DNA of 11,170 nucleotides from JAQVXR01 sp050945755 (GCA_050945755.1 JBMNTN010000060.1:1-11170), one strand, 5' to 3'; shown: positions 1 to 6,925, numbered from the stretch's first letter. A program made the numbers and translations. The notes: a model not told the origin generated them from the sequence alone.

Positions 1-328
1 CTTGTTTATGATTTTGCCCACCTGCCGTATCCAATGAAATTTTATTCAAATATACCTCTTTGATCATGCCAAATCCCAGGTAAATTAAAACCAGTCCACC
101 GACCAATCCGATAATCGTCCCGGCTAAATCGTGGGCAAGATATTTTCCGACGCCGACAAATAATAAAATTACTAAAATCAACTCCAGAGAAGCATGCCCC
201 AGCGCTAAAAAGAGTCCTGCCCCCACTCCATGACGGATACTTCTCTCTACGGTATAGGTAAACATGGGGCCAGGCATTGCTGCTCCCGAAAAGGCGATAA
301 TGAACGATTTTAGAAAAACAGAAATCAT
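1..328 (-). CDS. LysE/RhtB-family exporter, N-terminal part (runs off left edge)
   Basis: Reading leftwards from ATG 328-326 gives 109 codons with no stop before the window edge. The start is set by GGAAG at 340-336, seven bases ahead. The protein begins MISVFLKSFIIAFSGAAMPG and continues with PMFTYTVERS; the small-residue stretch followed by Pro-Gly-Pro near residue 20 is the hallmark of LysE/RhtB translocators. Hydrophobic segments lie at about residues 4-22, 38-62 and 70-92, which fits the first three of the six membrane helices usual in this family. Members export amino acids or related small molecules across the cytoplasmic membrane; the substrate cannot be told from this half. It lies 51 bases downstream of the cysteine hydrolase gene with no terminator between them, so the two are probably co-transcribed. 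Seen: motif, helices, RBS. Inferred: export role. Confidence 0.85.
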   Translation of the reverse strand, partial: MISVFLKSFIIAFSGAAMPGPMFTYTVERSIRHGVGAGLFLALGHASLELILVILLFVGVGKYLAHDLAGTIIGLVGGLVLIYLGFGMIKEVYLNKISLDTAGGQNHKQ

Positions 329-379
329 ATTTTTACTTCCTTTTTTAAATCATCTGGATCCTTCGCCTGCCCGATCCGA

Positions 380-910
380 TTACCACCTGTTTATTACTTT
401 TATTTGCATACCCTCCATTACATCCAGGGCTTTTTCGTTTAGGCTGTCGTCAAAGCTCGCCGTGCAGGAGGCATCCACAATAATCTCTGATTCCGGCAAG
501 ACAGTTTTAGCTAAAACAGCATTGGCCAGAACACAGATATTGGACACAACACCAACCAGCTCGACACAATCATATTCGTTCTTTTCCAGGTAATGAGCAA
601 GCTCGGTAGACCCAAAGGTTTCCTTTTCAAAGCAACGATCTTCATCTTGACAAAGATCGGCCACTTTGCCGTACAAATGCCACCCTTCGGTATGCCAGAA
701 GCAATGAGGGACAGGGAGATTCTTACCCTCCTGTGTCATTAAATAACTGCAAAAATGGGTGTCTAAGGTAAATACAACTTCATCACCATTTTCTTTATAC
801 TCTTCAATTTTGGCACAAATTGCTTTTTCCAGTTCCACTGCCTTTTTAAAACCTAGGCTGCCGGTTACAAAGTCATTTTGATAGTCTACAACAACTAGGA
901 TTTTTCTCAC
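380..910 (-). CDS. Cysteine hydrolase, isochorismatase/nicotinamidase superfamily
   Basis: A 176-residue cytoplasmic hydrolase of normal length for the family. The start is GTG at 910-908, preceded by AGGGGG at 926-921 with a ten-base spacer; the ATG two bases further upstream is out of frame and hits a stop at once. The catalytic triad can be placed at Asp9 (VVVDYQNDF), Lys96 (FEKETFG) and Cys126 (VVSNICVLAN). The metal-site-like TLDTHF (Asp50, His52) and PHC (His69) are also kept, as in nicotinamidases. The usual nicotinamidase stretch HCxxGTxGA reads HCFWHTEGW here, so the substrate may differ. Members hydrolyse nicotinamide or related amides, or isochorismate; no siderophore or NAD genes are nearby to decide. 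It is first gene of a likely two-gene unit with the LysE exporter. Confidence 0.88.
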   Translation of the reverse strand: MRKILVVVDYQNDFVTGSLGFKKAVELEKAICAKIEEYKENGDEVVFTLDTHFCSYLMTQEGKNLPVPHCFWHTEGWHLYGKVADLCQDEDRCFEKETFGSTELAHYLEKNEYDCVELVGVVSNICVLANAVLAKTVLPESEIIVDASCTASFDDSLNEKALDVMEGMQIKVINRW

Positions 911-962
911 ATTAATTCGACCCCCTATTTCTTCTTGACCCAGCTCTCATCTTTTTCTTTTA

Positions 963-992
963 AGTATAGCATAGGAAATGAGGACCGAACAG
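963..992 (-). promoter_or_regulatory. Possible extended -10 promoter for the cysteine hydrolase unit
   Basis: On the minus strand, TGCTATACT (971-963) gives an extended -10 with a five-of-six TATACT hexamer. It lies about 50 bases ahead of the GTG start. The matching -35 region (around 991-986, TGTTCG) is poor, as is common for extended -10 promoters. Prediction only. Confidence 0.4.
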
Positions 993-1063
993 ATACAAAG
1001 AATGGAGAGAATATTATCCAAAAGAAGATTTGCTTGACGTGATTATCATTTGAAGGAGAAATT

Positions 1064-1090
1064 AAATCCGGCCTTAAGTGCCGGGTTTTT
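1064..1090. terminator. Probable bidirectional terminator after the NagZ-like gene
   Basis: CCGGC (1068-1072), a seven-base loop and GCCGG (1080-1084) form a GC stem. A/T pairs extend it outward, and TTTTT follows at 1086-1090 on the plus strand. On the minus strand the stem begins 24 bases after the stop codon of the NagZ-like gene and is followed by ATTTAATTT. It most likely ends that gene's transcript. The plus-strand T run is better, but no plus-strand gene lies upstream to use it. Confidence 0.6.
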
Positions 1091-1113
1091 AGGATTACGA
1101 TACTGGAGAGATT

Positions 1114-2391
1114 TTACTCTTTCAAAGAAGGATATTCCTGATAAAGTGCTTCAATCTTTTTGTTAATACTTTCGGGATTTGGCACAGCAACTGCTGTATC
1201 AGAAACAGCATACTTTTTCTTTAGACTTAAAACCCGGTAAACACTTTGCTCAATTCTTTCCTGGGTAATAGTCCCGCTATTTGCGGCATCTAGCAGTGCT
1301 TGAATCACTGCTTTTTCTTTTTCATAATCGTGACAGACGAGAATTATATCACTGCCGGCATTTATTGATTGCACCGCGGCTGCACCAATATCATAATTAT
1401 TCGTAACAGCACCCATTGTCATATCATCAGTGATCACAACTCCGTCAAAGTTCATCTTCTCTCTTAAAATATCGGTAATCAAGATTTTAGAAAAAGTGGA
1501 TGGATGATCCCTATCAATTTTAGGGAGGAGGATATGGGCAATCATCACAGCATCTGCTTTGTTTTTGATAGCTTCTGAGAAAGGAAGGAGTTCAAAGCTT
1601 TCCAACCTCTCTAAATCATGATTCACGGTAGGCAAACTCACGTGAGAGTCAACGGAAGTATCCCCGTGACCGGGAAAGTGTTTTACCACCGAGATAATGT
1701 TTTGATCCTGCAGTCCCTTCATCGTTTCAATCCCCAGTTTGGTAACAATATCGGTATGGTCTCCGAAAGCACGGTCACCGATTACCGGGTTTTGGGGATT
1801 GCTGTTGATATCAAGGACAGGCGCAAAATCCATATTGAGGCCAAATGCTTTTAATTCTTCGCCCAGGATAGTGCCGATTTGATAAGAAAGCTCACTATTA
1901 TTCTGATCCCCGATCTTTTTACTTGCGGGAATCCGGGTAAATTCCTCAGGCATGCGGGAAATCTTTCCACCCTCTTCATCAATGGCTAAAAACAAAGGGA
2001 TTTTGTTGGCTTTATTGTTTTCTTTTAAAGAGTTGATCAGGCTGTGCATTTGCTTCGTATCTCTAACATTCTTCTTTAAAAGGATGAAGCCGCCAACATG
2101 ATACTTTTCCACCAATTCTTCGGTGCCAGCATCAATTTCATATCCGTCAATCCCCGCAATTACTAATTGACCAATCTTTTCTTCCATGCTCATATCCTTG
2201 ATTTGAAAATGAATCGGATCGCTATCATCACCGGCTGCAGGTGGCTGATTTTGGCCAATCTTTTTAGACGGGGTTGAAGCATTATCATTATCCTTGTTGT
2301 TTAATTTATGCTGACCGAAAACATACCCTGCGAAGATAGATAGAACCAGGATAACCAATATTATGATAATAGGCAAAAATTTTTTTAACAT
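1114..2391 (-). CDS. nagZ: Membrane-anchored beta-N-acetylhexosaminidase, glycoside hydrolase family 3 (NagZ/YbbD type)
   Basis: A 425-residue protein starting at ATG 2391, with AAGGAG six bases ahead. A Lys-Lys start and hydrophobic residues 5-25 form a signal-anchor; there is no lipobox Cys, so it is probably held in the membrane facing the wall. A polar linker (about 28-60) leads into the GH3 TIM-barrel domain (about 65-395). Landmarks are AIDEEGG (136-142), the loop KHFPGHGDT (237-245) followed by Asp248-Ser-His250, the His-Asp acid/base dyad of NagZ enzymes, and VVITDDMTMGA with Asp322 as nucleophile. The family removes N-acetylglucosamine from muropeptides during peptidoglycan recycling. 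It lacks the long C-terminal domain of the secreted Bacillus enzyme. It appears monocistronic, with its own terminator downstream and another terminator upstream isolating it. Family and catalytic residues are seen; the substrate follows from the family. Confidence 0.9.
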   Translation of the reverse strand: MLKKFLPIIIILVILVLSIFAGYVFGQHKLNNKDNDNASTPSKKIGQNQPPAAGDDSDPIHFQIKDMSMEEKIGQLVIAGIDGYEIDAGTEELVEKYHVGGFILLKKNVRDTKQMHSLINSLKENNKANKIPLFLAIDEEGGKISRMPEEFTRIPASKKIGDQNNSELSYQIGTILGEELKAFGLNMDFAPVLDINSNPQNPVIGDRAFGDHTDIVTKLGIETMKGLQDQNIISVVKHFPGHGDTSVDSHVSLPTVNHDLERLESFELLPFSEAIKNKADAVMIAHILLPKIDRDHPSTFSKILITDILREKMNFDGVVITDDMTMGAVTNNYDIGAAAVQSINAGSDIILVCHDYEKEKAVIQALLDAANSGTITQERIEQSVYRVLSLKKKYAVSDTAVAVPNPESINKKIEALYQEYPSLKE

Positions 2392-2450
2392 ATTCTACTC
2401 CTTCCGCTTATTGTGATACTAGGACAATTATGGAATGGCTGTGTTGAGTG

Positions 2451-2500
2451 ATTTAATAAAACCACATTCAGATGAAGGTTTGTTCTCCTCCACCTGAATG
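2451..2500 (-). terminator. Rho-independent terminator of the decayed minus-strand genes
   Basis: On the minus strand the arms 2500-2487 and 2478-2465 pair over 14 positions without a break (12 Watson-Crick and two G-U pairs) around an eight-base loop. The stem is followed by TGGTTTTATT (2464-2455). Read on the plus strand the two wobble positions become A-C mismatches and no T run follows, so the structure was built for minus-strand transcription. It stands 15 bases beyond the stop of the protein-tail remnant. It presumably ended the ancestral transcript and now shields the NagZ-like gene from read-through. Confidence 0.65.
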
Positions 2501-2514
2501 CTTTAGCCTCTTTC

Positions 2515-2586
2515 TTATCTTGGATCGTAACCGACAACCGTCCAAATCCCCGTCTCGTCCTGTCGGATCATTCGTTCTAAATAGAC
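2515..2586 (-). pseudogene. Remnant: C-terminal tail of a lost protein
   Basis: Starting directly after an in-frame stop (2589-2587), 23 codons read VYLERMIRQDETGIWTVVGY plus DPR and then TAA at 2517-2515. No start codon or RBS suits it as a free peptide, yet the composition looks like real protein and it ends just before a terminator. It shares the frame of the region-4 remnant upstream. I read it as the surviving tail of a protein once encoded beside or downstream of the sigma factor. I do not recognise the family with certainty. Confidence 0.4.
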
Positions 2587-2867
2587 TTAAGTGATTGGGC
2601 TATTCTTTGTGGATAGCCGGAATCGGGCACAGCCTGGCTGTTGCATCCCTCCTATCTTATCACTTTCCAGAATTTTCGACAAGGCTTGCAAAGCCCGATA
2701 TTGGGTTGTGCGTACCGCCGCTTCTGTTTTTCCGATAAGCTTTGCTGTATCCCCCGTCGTTTCTTTTGGCGCCAGCGGTCACGTAAAAGGTTTAAGGCAA
2801 CAGCCTTTAGATAATTTAGGAGAGATTTATATTCCGGTAAATTTGTCAAGGTTTTGGGGAACATATC
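2587..2867 (-). pseudogene. Broken sigma-70 family (ECF-like) RNA polymerase sigma factor
   Basis: Two pieces of a sigma factor lie in order but in different frames. Positions 2867 to about 2755 encode an end-of-region-2 segment: LPEYKSLLNYLKAVALNLLR followed by DRWRQKKRR, which resembles the W/YLxxiArNllrDrxRrkk pattern of sigma regions 2.3-2.4. After a frame change at about 2755-2760, positions 2751-2668 encode DTAKLIGKTEAAVRTTQYRA, then LQALSKIL, a typical region 4.2 helix-turn-helix that binds the -35 element. The linker and region 4.1, roughly 40-60 residues, are missing, as is everything before region 2.3. The region-4 frame then runs to a stop at 2589-2587. The gene is therefore inactivated by 5' loss, an internal deletion and a frame change. 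A minus-strand open frame at 2966-2652 covers only the first piece and is not an intact gene. Confidence 0.7.
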
Positions 2868-2872
2868 ACCGA

Positions 2873-2899
2873 TTGACCACCTGCTCAATACAATATTAG
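2873..2899 (+). promoter_or_regulatory. Weak candidate promoter of the ABC importer operon
   Basis: TTGACC (2873-2878) is five of six to a consensus -35. TATTAG (2894-2899) follows after a 15-base spacer, shorter than the preferred 17. It sits about 33 bases ahead of the ATPase start. TTGTCA at 2843-2848 is an alternative -35 without a good partner. Low confidence. Confidence 0.3.
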
Positions 2900-2931
2900 A
2901 GAAACATCGGCTCTTGAACAGGGGGTGCAAT

Positions 2932-3699
2932 GTGAAAACCGGAGTTGAATTACAAAAGATCTGCATGAAATATCAATCCCTGAACGGGGAAATCAATGCC
3001 CTCGAGAATGTCAACTTTACAGTATCCCACCGGGAGTTTGTCTCCATCGTCGGCCCCAGCGGCTGTGGTAAGTCCACTCTCCTATCCATCATATCCGGGT
3101 TGCTTACCCCCACTTCCGGGAGTGTCCTTTTAAATGGGGAAAAGATTACGGGACCTTCACGCAAAGTCGGCTACATGCTGCAGAAAGATCATCTTTTTGA
3201 ATGGAGGACAATTCTGCAGAATGTACTGCTTGGTCCGGAGATTCAAAAAGCCATCACCCCGCAAACAAAGGAACGGGCAACAGAGCTTTTAAAAACCTAC
3301 GGGCTTTACGAATTTCGCAATAAATACCCAAGTCAGCTTTCCGGCGGGATGAGGCAGCGGGCGGCACTGATTCGCACCTTGATGACCGACCCGGAAATAC
3401 TGCTCCTGGATGAAGCTTTTTCTGCTTTGGACTATCAGACAAGGCTGGCGGTGACGGAAGATATTTATGGCATTATGAAAAAGGAGCATAAAACAGCAAT
3501 CCTGATCAGCCATGATATTGCGGAAGCGATCAGCATGTCTAACCGGGTTATTATTTTAACAAAACGACCGGGCACGGTAAAAAACATTTATGAAATAAAC
3601 CTCACCTGTAAGGAACGCACACCTCTCATATCCAGAGAAGCACCGGAATTCCGTCACTATTTCCAAGCGATCTGGAAGGAGTTGGATATCCATGTCTAA
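2932..3699 (+). CDS. ABC transporter ATP-binding protein, NitT/TauT (SsuB/TauB/ThiZ-like) class
   Basis: A 255-residue ATPase that powers import through the permease encoded next. I start it at GTG 2932, because AGGGGGTG at 2920-2927 is a near-perfect ribosome binding site and the length then matches the family. The ATG at 2854 in the same frame has no such site and lies within the sigma-factor remnant. Counting from GTG: Walker A GPSGCGKST (41-49), Q-loop Gln84 in YMLQKDHLFEW (a form typical of SsuB/TauB), signature LSGGMRQR (136-143), Walker B LLLDEAF (157-163), D-loop SALD, and switch His194 in ISHD. All motifs are intact. The end overlaps the permease start by eight bases, indicating translational coupling. 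The substrate cannot be read from this subunit. Confidence 0.93.
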   Translation: MKTGVELQKICMKYQSLNGEINALENVNFTVSHREFVSIVGPSGCGKSTLLSIISGLLTPTSGSVLLNGEKITGPSRKVGYMLQKDHLFEWRTILQNVLLGPEIQKAITPQTKERATELLKTYGLYEFRNKYPSQLSGGMRQRAALIRTLMTDPEILLLDEAFSALDYQTRLAVTEDIYGIMKKEHKTAILISHDIAEAISMSNRVIILTKRPGTVKNIYEINLTCKERTPLISREAPEFRHYFQAIWKELDIHV

Positions 3700-4510
3700 C
3701 CATATTTCCCCTGAACATACGGCATATTTAAAGAAGGTTAAACGGGAAAAAGTTGCCATCCGCCTGACCCAACTAATGATTTTAGTGCTGGCATTCGTGA
3801 TGTGGGAAATCTGTGCCCGGGTAAAAATTGTCGACCCCTTTATTACGAGCCAGCCCACCCGAATTATCCAAACCATCAAGGCGCTGTGGGAGCAAGGGGT
3901 TCTTTTCCAACATATCGGAGTCACCTGTTTGGAAACGGTGATCGGGTTTCTCCTGGGGACCCTCTTAGGAGTTGCCGTCGCTATCACTTTATGGTGGTCG
4001 AAATTTTTCTCGAAGGTAGCGGAACCTTATTTGGTAGTGTTAAACAGCCTGCCAAAAATCGCCTTGGGGCCGGTGTTTATCGTTTGGATTGGCGCCGGAC
4101 CGGTGGCCATTATTGTGATGACTTTGGCGATTTCCCTGATTGTCACCATCCTGGAAGTACTCAATGGCTTTTTGGCAATTGACCAGGAAAAAATTAAGCT
4201 GGTACATATCTTTGGCGGAAATAAATTTCAAGTATTAACCAAAGTACTTCTTCCCGCATCCTTTCCTAATATCATAAACGCCCTAAAGGTCAACGTGGGG
4301 TTATCCTGGGTCGGTGTGATTGTGGGAGAATTTTTGGTTTCTAAAGCCGGGTTAGGCTATCTCATCGTTTACGGAGGGCAAGTCTTCAAGCTAGATTTAG
4401 TGATGACCAGTGTTGTGATTTTAGGAGTGGCCGCAGCATTAATGTATCAGGGGGTGGTGTGTCTCGAACGTTTTATCTTAAGGAAAAATGAGCGGCGTTT
4501 TTTGAACTAA
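3692..4510 (+). CDS. ABC transporter permease, NitT/TauT (SsuC-like) class
   Basis: A 272-residue inner-membrane protein with about six hydrophobic segments (roughly residues 26-44, 80-103, 116-150, 189-208, 220-235 and 238-262). The cytoplasmic coupling loop with the EAA-type motif is at about 170-187, where GGNKFQVLTKVLLPASFPNI stands for the usual G-x9-LP pattern. AAGGAG lies ten bases before ATG 3692. It presumably homodimerises and pairs with the ATPase whose gene overlaps it. The SsuC/TauC family carries sulfonates, taurine, nitrate, pyrimidine precursors or similar small solutes; the sequence alone does not decide which. Confidence 0.92.
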   Translation: MSNHISPEHTAYLKKVKREKVAIRLTQLMILVLAFVMWEICARVKIVDPFITSQPTRIIQTIKALWEQGVLFQHIGVTCLETVIGFLLGTLLGVAVAITLWWSKFFSKVAEPYLVVLNSLPKIALGPVFIVWIGAGPVAIIVMTLAISLIVTILEVLNGFLAIDQEKIKLVHIFGGNKFQVLTKVLLPASFPNIINALKVNVGLSWVGVIVGEFLVSKAGLGYLIVYGGQVFKLDLVMTSVVILGVAAALMYQGVVCLERFILRKNERRFLN

Positions 4511-4544
4511 GGAAATTTCTCTCAGAACGGAAAGGAGATGCCAA

Positions 4545-5546
4545 ATGAAAAAAGTTCTGCCCTTTCTCTTAATTTTTCTTTTAGGGCTGTCTTTGGTTTT
4601 CACAGGCTGCGGCAGTTCCGGGGACCAGTTGACCACGGTACGGCTGTCGGAAGTTACCCACTCGATTTTCTACGCTCCCCAGTATGTGGCTCTTACCCAG
4701 GGATTCTTTGAAGAAGAGGGTTTGAAAATTGAGCTGAGCAACGGTCAGGGGGCGGATAAAGTAATGACTGCCGTCCTTACCGATCAAGTGGACATCGGCT
4801 TTGCCGGACCGGAAGCCAGCGTCTATGTATATAATGAAGGAAAAGAAGATTACGGGGTGGTATTCGCCCAACTGACCAACGGAGATGGGACGTTTCTGAT
4901 GGGCAGAGAGCCGGATCCCGATTTTCAATGGAGTGATTTAGAAAGGAAAACCGTTGTGGGCGGTCGCAAAGGCGGGATGCCGGCGATTGTCTTGCAATAT
5001 GTTTTGAAAAAGAACGGACTGACGGTGGGAGAAGATGTTTTTATTGATACAACCATGCAGTTTGCCGCGATGCCGGGCGCTTTCATGGGAGGGAAAGGTG
5101 ATTATGTAATTATCTTTGAACCAACCGCCTCCAGCATGGAAAAAGAAGGGAAAGCATATATCGTCGCTTCCCTTGGCAAAGAAAGCGGCGAGGTGCCCTA
5201 CACCGCATATTTTACAAAGAAAAGCACCATTGAAAATAATCCGGAGTTGATTCAAAGCTTTACCAACGCTATCTATAAAGGACAGTGCTGGGTAGAGAAC
5301 CATACTCCGGAAGAAATTGCCCAGGCGATTAAACCAATGTTTCCGGATGAGTCCGATGATATTCTAATCAGTTCCATTAAGCGATATAAGGAACAGAATA
5401 GCTGGAAGAAGGACCCGCTCCTCCTGGAAAATGATTTTTATCTCCTCCAGGAAATCATACAGGATGCCGGGGAACTGAATCAAATTGCTCCCTATGAACA
5501 AGTGGTCACAACAAAATTTGCCCAAAATTGTCTCGATAACAAATAA
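4545..5546 (+). CDS. Substrate-binding lipoprotein, SsuA/THI5-like (NMT1 superfamily)
   Basis: A 333-residue extracytoplasmic solute receptor. AAGGAG stands seven bases before ATG 4545. The N-terminus is a lipoprotein signal peptide, MKK then a hydrophobic stretch ending FTGC, with Cys22 as the lipidated residue. The mature part opens with VRLSEVTHSIFYAPQYVALT and GFFEEEGL, the characteristic first strand and helix of SsuA/THI5-like receptors, followed by DQVDIGFAGPEA, the usual second signature of this fold. Length is normal. Gene order ATPase-permease-receptor, with a 34-base gap before this gene, completes an importer. Candidate ligands by family are sulfonates, thiamine-pyrimidine precursors or riboflavin-like compounds. 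No metabolic gene on the same strand points to one. Confidence 0.92.
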   Translation: MKKVLPFLLIFLLGLSLVFTGCGSSGDQLTTVRLSEVTHSIFYAPQYVALTQGFFEEEGLKIELSNGQGADKVMTAVLTDQVDIGFAGPEASVYVYNEGKEDYGVVFAQLTNGDGTFLMGREPDPDFQWSDLERKTVVGGRKGGMPAIVLQYVLKKNGLTVGEDVFIDTTMQFAAMPGAFMGGKGDYVIIFEPTASSMEKEGKAYIVASLGKESGEVPYTAYFTKKSTIENNPELIQSFTNAIYKGQCWVENHTPEEIAQAIKPMFPDESDDILISSIKRYKEQNSWKKDPLLLENDFYLLQEIIQDAGELNQIAPYEQVVTTKFAQNCLDNK

Positions 5547-5580
5547 GCCATCCATAATCATGAGATGATTGTGCTGAACA

Positions 5581-5623
5581 CGGGAACAGGCAGTCCCCTC
5601 CGATAAGGGGATGCCGGTTCCCG
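5581..5623. terminator. Strong hairpin between convergent operons, probable bidirectional terminator
   Basis: CGGGAAC (5581-5587) pairs with GTTCCCG (5617-5623), and the stem continues inward with GGCA/TGCC and CCC/GGG separated by single mismatches. It stands 34 bases after the ABC receptor stop and 15 bases after the stop of the radical SAM gene on the other strand. Neither side has a clean T run (plus side ATTTGGCTT, minus side TGTTCAGC), so termination efficiency is uncertain. A small perfect hairpin, AATCAT-GAG-ATGATT, lies just to the left at about 5556-5570. Confidence 0.55.
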
Positions 5624-5638
5624 ATTTGGCTTAATAAC

Positions 5639-6925
5639 TTATTTCAACTTTTCCAGCTCCTCATACAAGGAGGTAGGCTTTCCCCGGTCCCAGGAACGGT
5701 AAATCTGCTCCGACAATTGGGGGCTAAGAGGTAGGGATTGGAGATTGTTTTCCCGGTAGAGCCGGTGGATCTTTGCGGCATATTTTTCACAAAGAAAACA
5801 GTCTTTGCCTTCAGCAAAAACACTGCGCATTTTTTGGTAGATATCTTCAAAATTTTCAACGGCGAGATTTCCAAAAGAAATATTGAGAAACTCACAGGGC
5901 TGCACATCACCTTTGGCATTAATATAAAACCGGTCGGTGCCTCCGGCGGTACAGCCGAAAACATTTTTATCTTCTTCGATGATCTGGGCAGCAATCGCCG
6001 GATAATGGGCATAGGCTTTTTCTAAATTAAATTTGTGTACCTTTGCCTTGATAAATTCCGCGTCCTTTGAGGTAAGCTCCAGATCTTCCCTTTCCAGCCA
6101 GCCCCCCGCCGGTTTGGGCTTGATCAGCTGAACAAGACAGGCCTTGAAGTCTTTAGCTGTATCCATGATTTTTTCGAAATTCCCATTATAGAAGTCATCC
6201 CGCATCAGGCAGGTATTAAAGGCAACCGCCAGCCCCGCCTGGTGGCACATTTTTACCCCCGCTTTCATCGTCTCCCAGGCATCATCTTTCCCCAGAAAAC
6301 TGTTAAATGCATTGGCATCCGGGCTGTGCAGGGAAAACATCACGGCAGTCACATTCATTGCTTTTAGTTCTTTCAGCTTTTCCGGTGTCATCCCGCTCCC
6401 AGTGGAATTGATCCAGATTTCGGAGCGGTTATCAATTATTGAGCAAATATACTTTAGCCGGTGGTAGACTAAAAAGGGTTCTCCCCCTTCAATATTAAAA
6501 AATGCTATCCCCATATCCTGGAGTTTTTTTACTGTCCCGGCTAAAATATCAATGTCCACGTCTTTTCCCTGATCTAACTTTTGGTAACAGTGCCGACAAT
6601 GATAGGGGCAAGCAGATGTAAGAGAAATGAGGACAGTAGTACAGGGCATTTTTTCTTCAAACCGGGTAAACTTGTGGCAGGCCGTCTGAAAAGCGGTTGA
6701 AGGAAACCCGGGCACATATAGCCCCAGCCTGGTTCTCCCGTCAATCTCCACAAACTTATTGTGCTGCATTTTGGAGAGAAAGAATAACAACCTTTTTAAT
6801 AAAAGAATAAAGCGTCGGAAAGACATTTCCCCTTTGAAAAGTTTAGGGAAAAAATAAAAGAAGATGCTGATTTTCAGCCTAAGATTAAAAATTGTTTTTG
6901 CTCTTCCCGTAATATTTCTGACCAT
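5639..6925 (-). CDS. Radical SAM/SPASM-domain protein with membrane-seeking N-terminus
   Basis: A protein of 428 residues from ATG 6925, chosen over GTG 6928 because GGAGG (6938-6934) is then eight bases away. Numbering here counts from GTG. The radical SAM core has CPYHCRHC (Cys107, Cys111, Cys114) for the SAM-binding 4Fe-4S cluster and the GGEP motif (148-151). Cys326 (FGCTAGG), Cys345 (DVQPCEF), Cys377 and Cys380 (CFLC) form a shortened SPASM-like auxiliary cluster region. Before the core, residues 10-55 are rich in Lys, Arg and large hydrophobics (LKISIFFYFFPKLF, FILLLKRLLFFL), suggesting monotopic membrane attachment. It is the last gene of the five-gene operon, 16 bases after the SDR stop. 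The family makes carbon radicals for difficult bond changes, often on peptides; here the lipid-type neighbours suggest a lipid substrate, which is inference. Confidence 0.88.
   Translation of the reverse strand: MVRNITGRAKTIFNLRLKISIFFYFFPKLFKGEMSFRRFILLLKRLLFFLSKMQHNKFVEIDGRTRLGLYVPGFPSTAFQTACHKFTRFEEKMPCTTVLISLTSACPYHCRHCYQKLDQGKDVDIDILAGTVKKLQDMGIAFFNIEGGEPFLVYHRLKYICSIIDNRSEIWINSTGSGMTPEKLKELKAMNVTAVMFSLHSPDANAFNSFLGKDDAWETMKAGVKMCHQAGLAVAFNTCLMRDDFYNGNFEKIMDTAKDFKACLVQLIKPKPAGGWLEREDLELTSKDAEFIKAKVHKFNLEKAYAHYPAIAAQIIEEDKNVFGCTAGGTDRFYINAKGDVQPCEFLNISFGNLAVENFEDIYQKMRSVFAEGKDCFLCEKYAAKIHRLYRENNLQSLPLSPQLSEQIYRSWDRGKPTSLYEELEKLK

Larger units (their letters stand above)
2392..2931. other. 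540-base stretch without an intact gene
   Basis: Between the divergent NagZ-like gene and the ABC importer there is no intact open frame that looks real. The stretch holds the remnants of a sigma-factor gene and a protein tail on the minus strand, a minus-strand terminator at 2461-2500, and the upstream region of the ABC operon. No known riboswitch (TPP, SAM, cobalamin, T-box) is recognised. No convincing promoter for the NagZ-like gene was found in 2392-2460. Confidence 0.7.

Noticed and set aside
329..379. Terminator between the cysteine hydrolase and LysE genes
   Set aside because: GGATC/GATCC gives only a five-pair stem with a 12-base loop and no T run.
1036..1064. Plus-strand promoter TTGACG near 1035
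   Set aside because: No acceptable -10 at 16-18 bases, and a hairpin with no following plus-strand gene comes directly after.
2854..2931. Upstream ATG 2854 as start of the ABC ATPase
   Set aside because: The extra 26 residues do not resemble ATPase sequence, overlap the sigma-factor remnant, and lack a ribosome site, whereas GTG 2932 has AGGGGGTG just ahead.
2392..2931. T-box or TPP riboswitch ahead of the flanking genes
   Set aside because: GGTGGAGG near 2496-2487 resembles part of a T-box, but the rest of the T-box bulge sequence and specifier stems are absent; no TPP core motifs found.
2652..2966. Minus-strand open frame of 104 codons as an intact gene
   Set aside because: Only its middle resembles sigma region 2; its first part is antisense to the ABC gene start and its last part is the wrong frame of the region-4 segment.
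3556..3987. Long antisense open frames inside the ABC operon and other genes
   Set aside because: They are reverse-frame shadows of well-supported coding sequences, with low-complexity or improbable protein composition and no ribosome sites.
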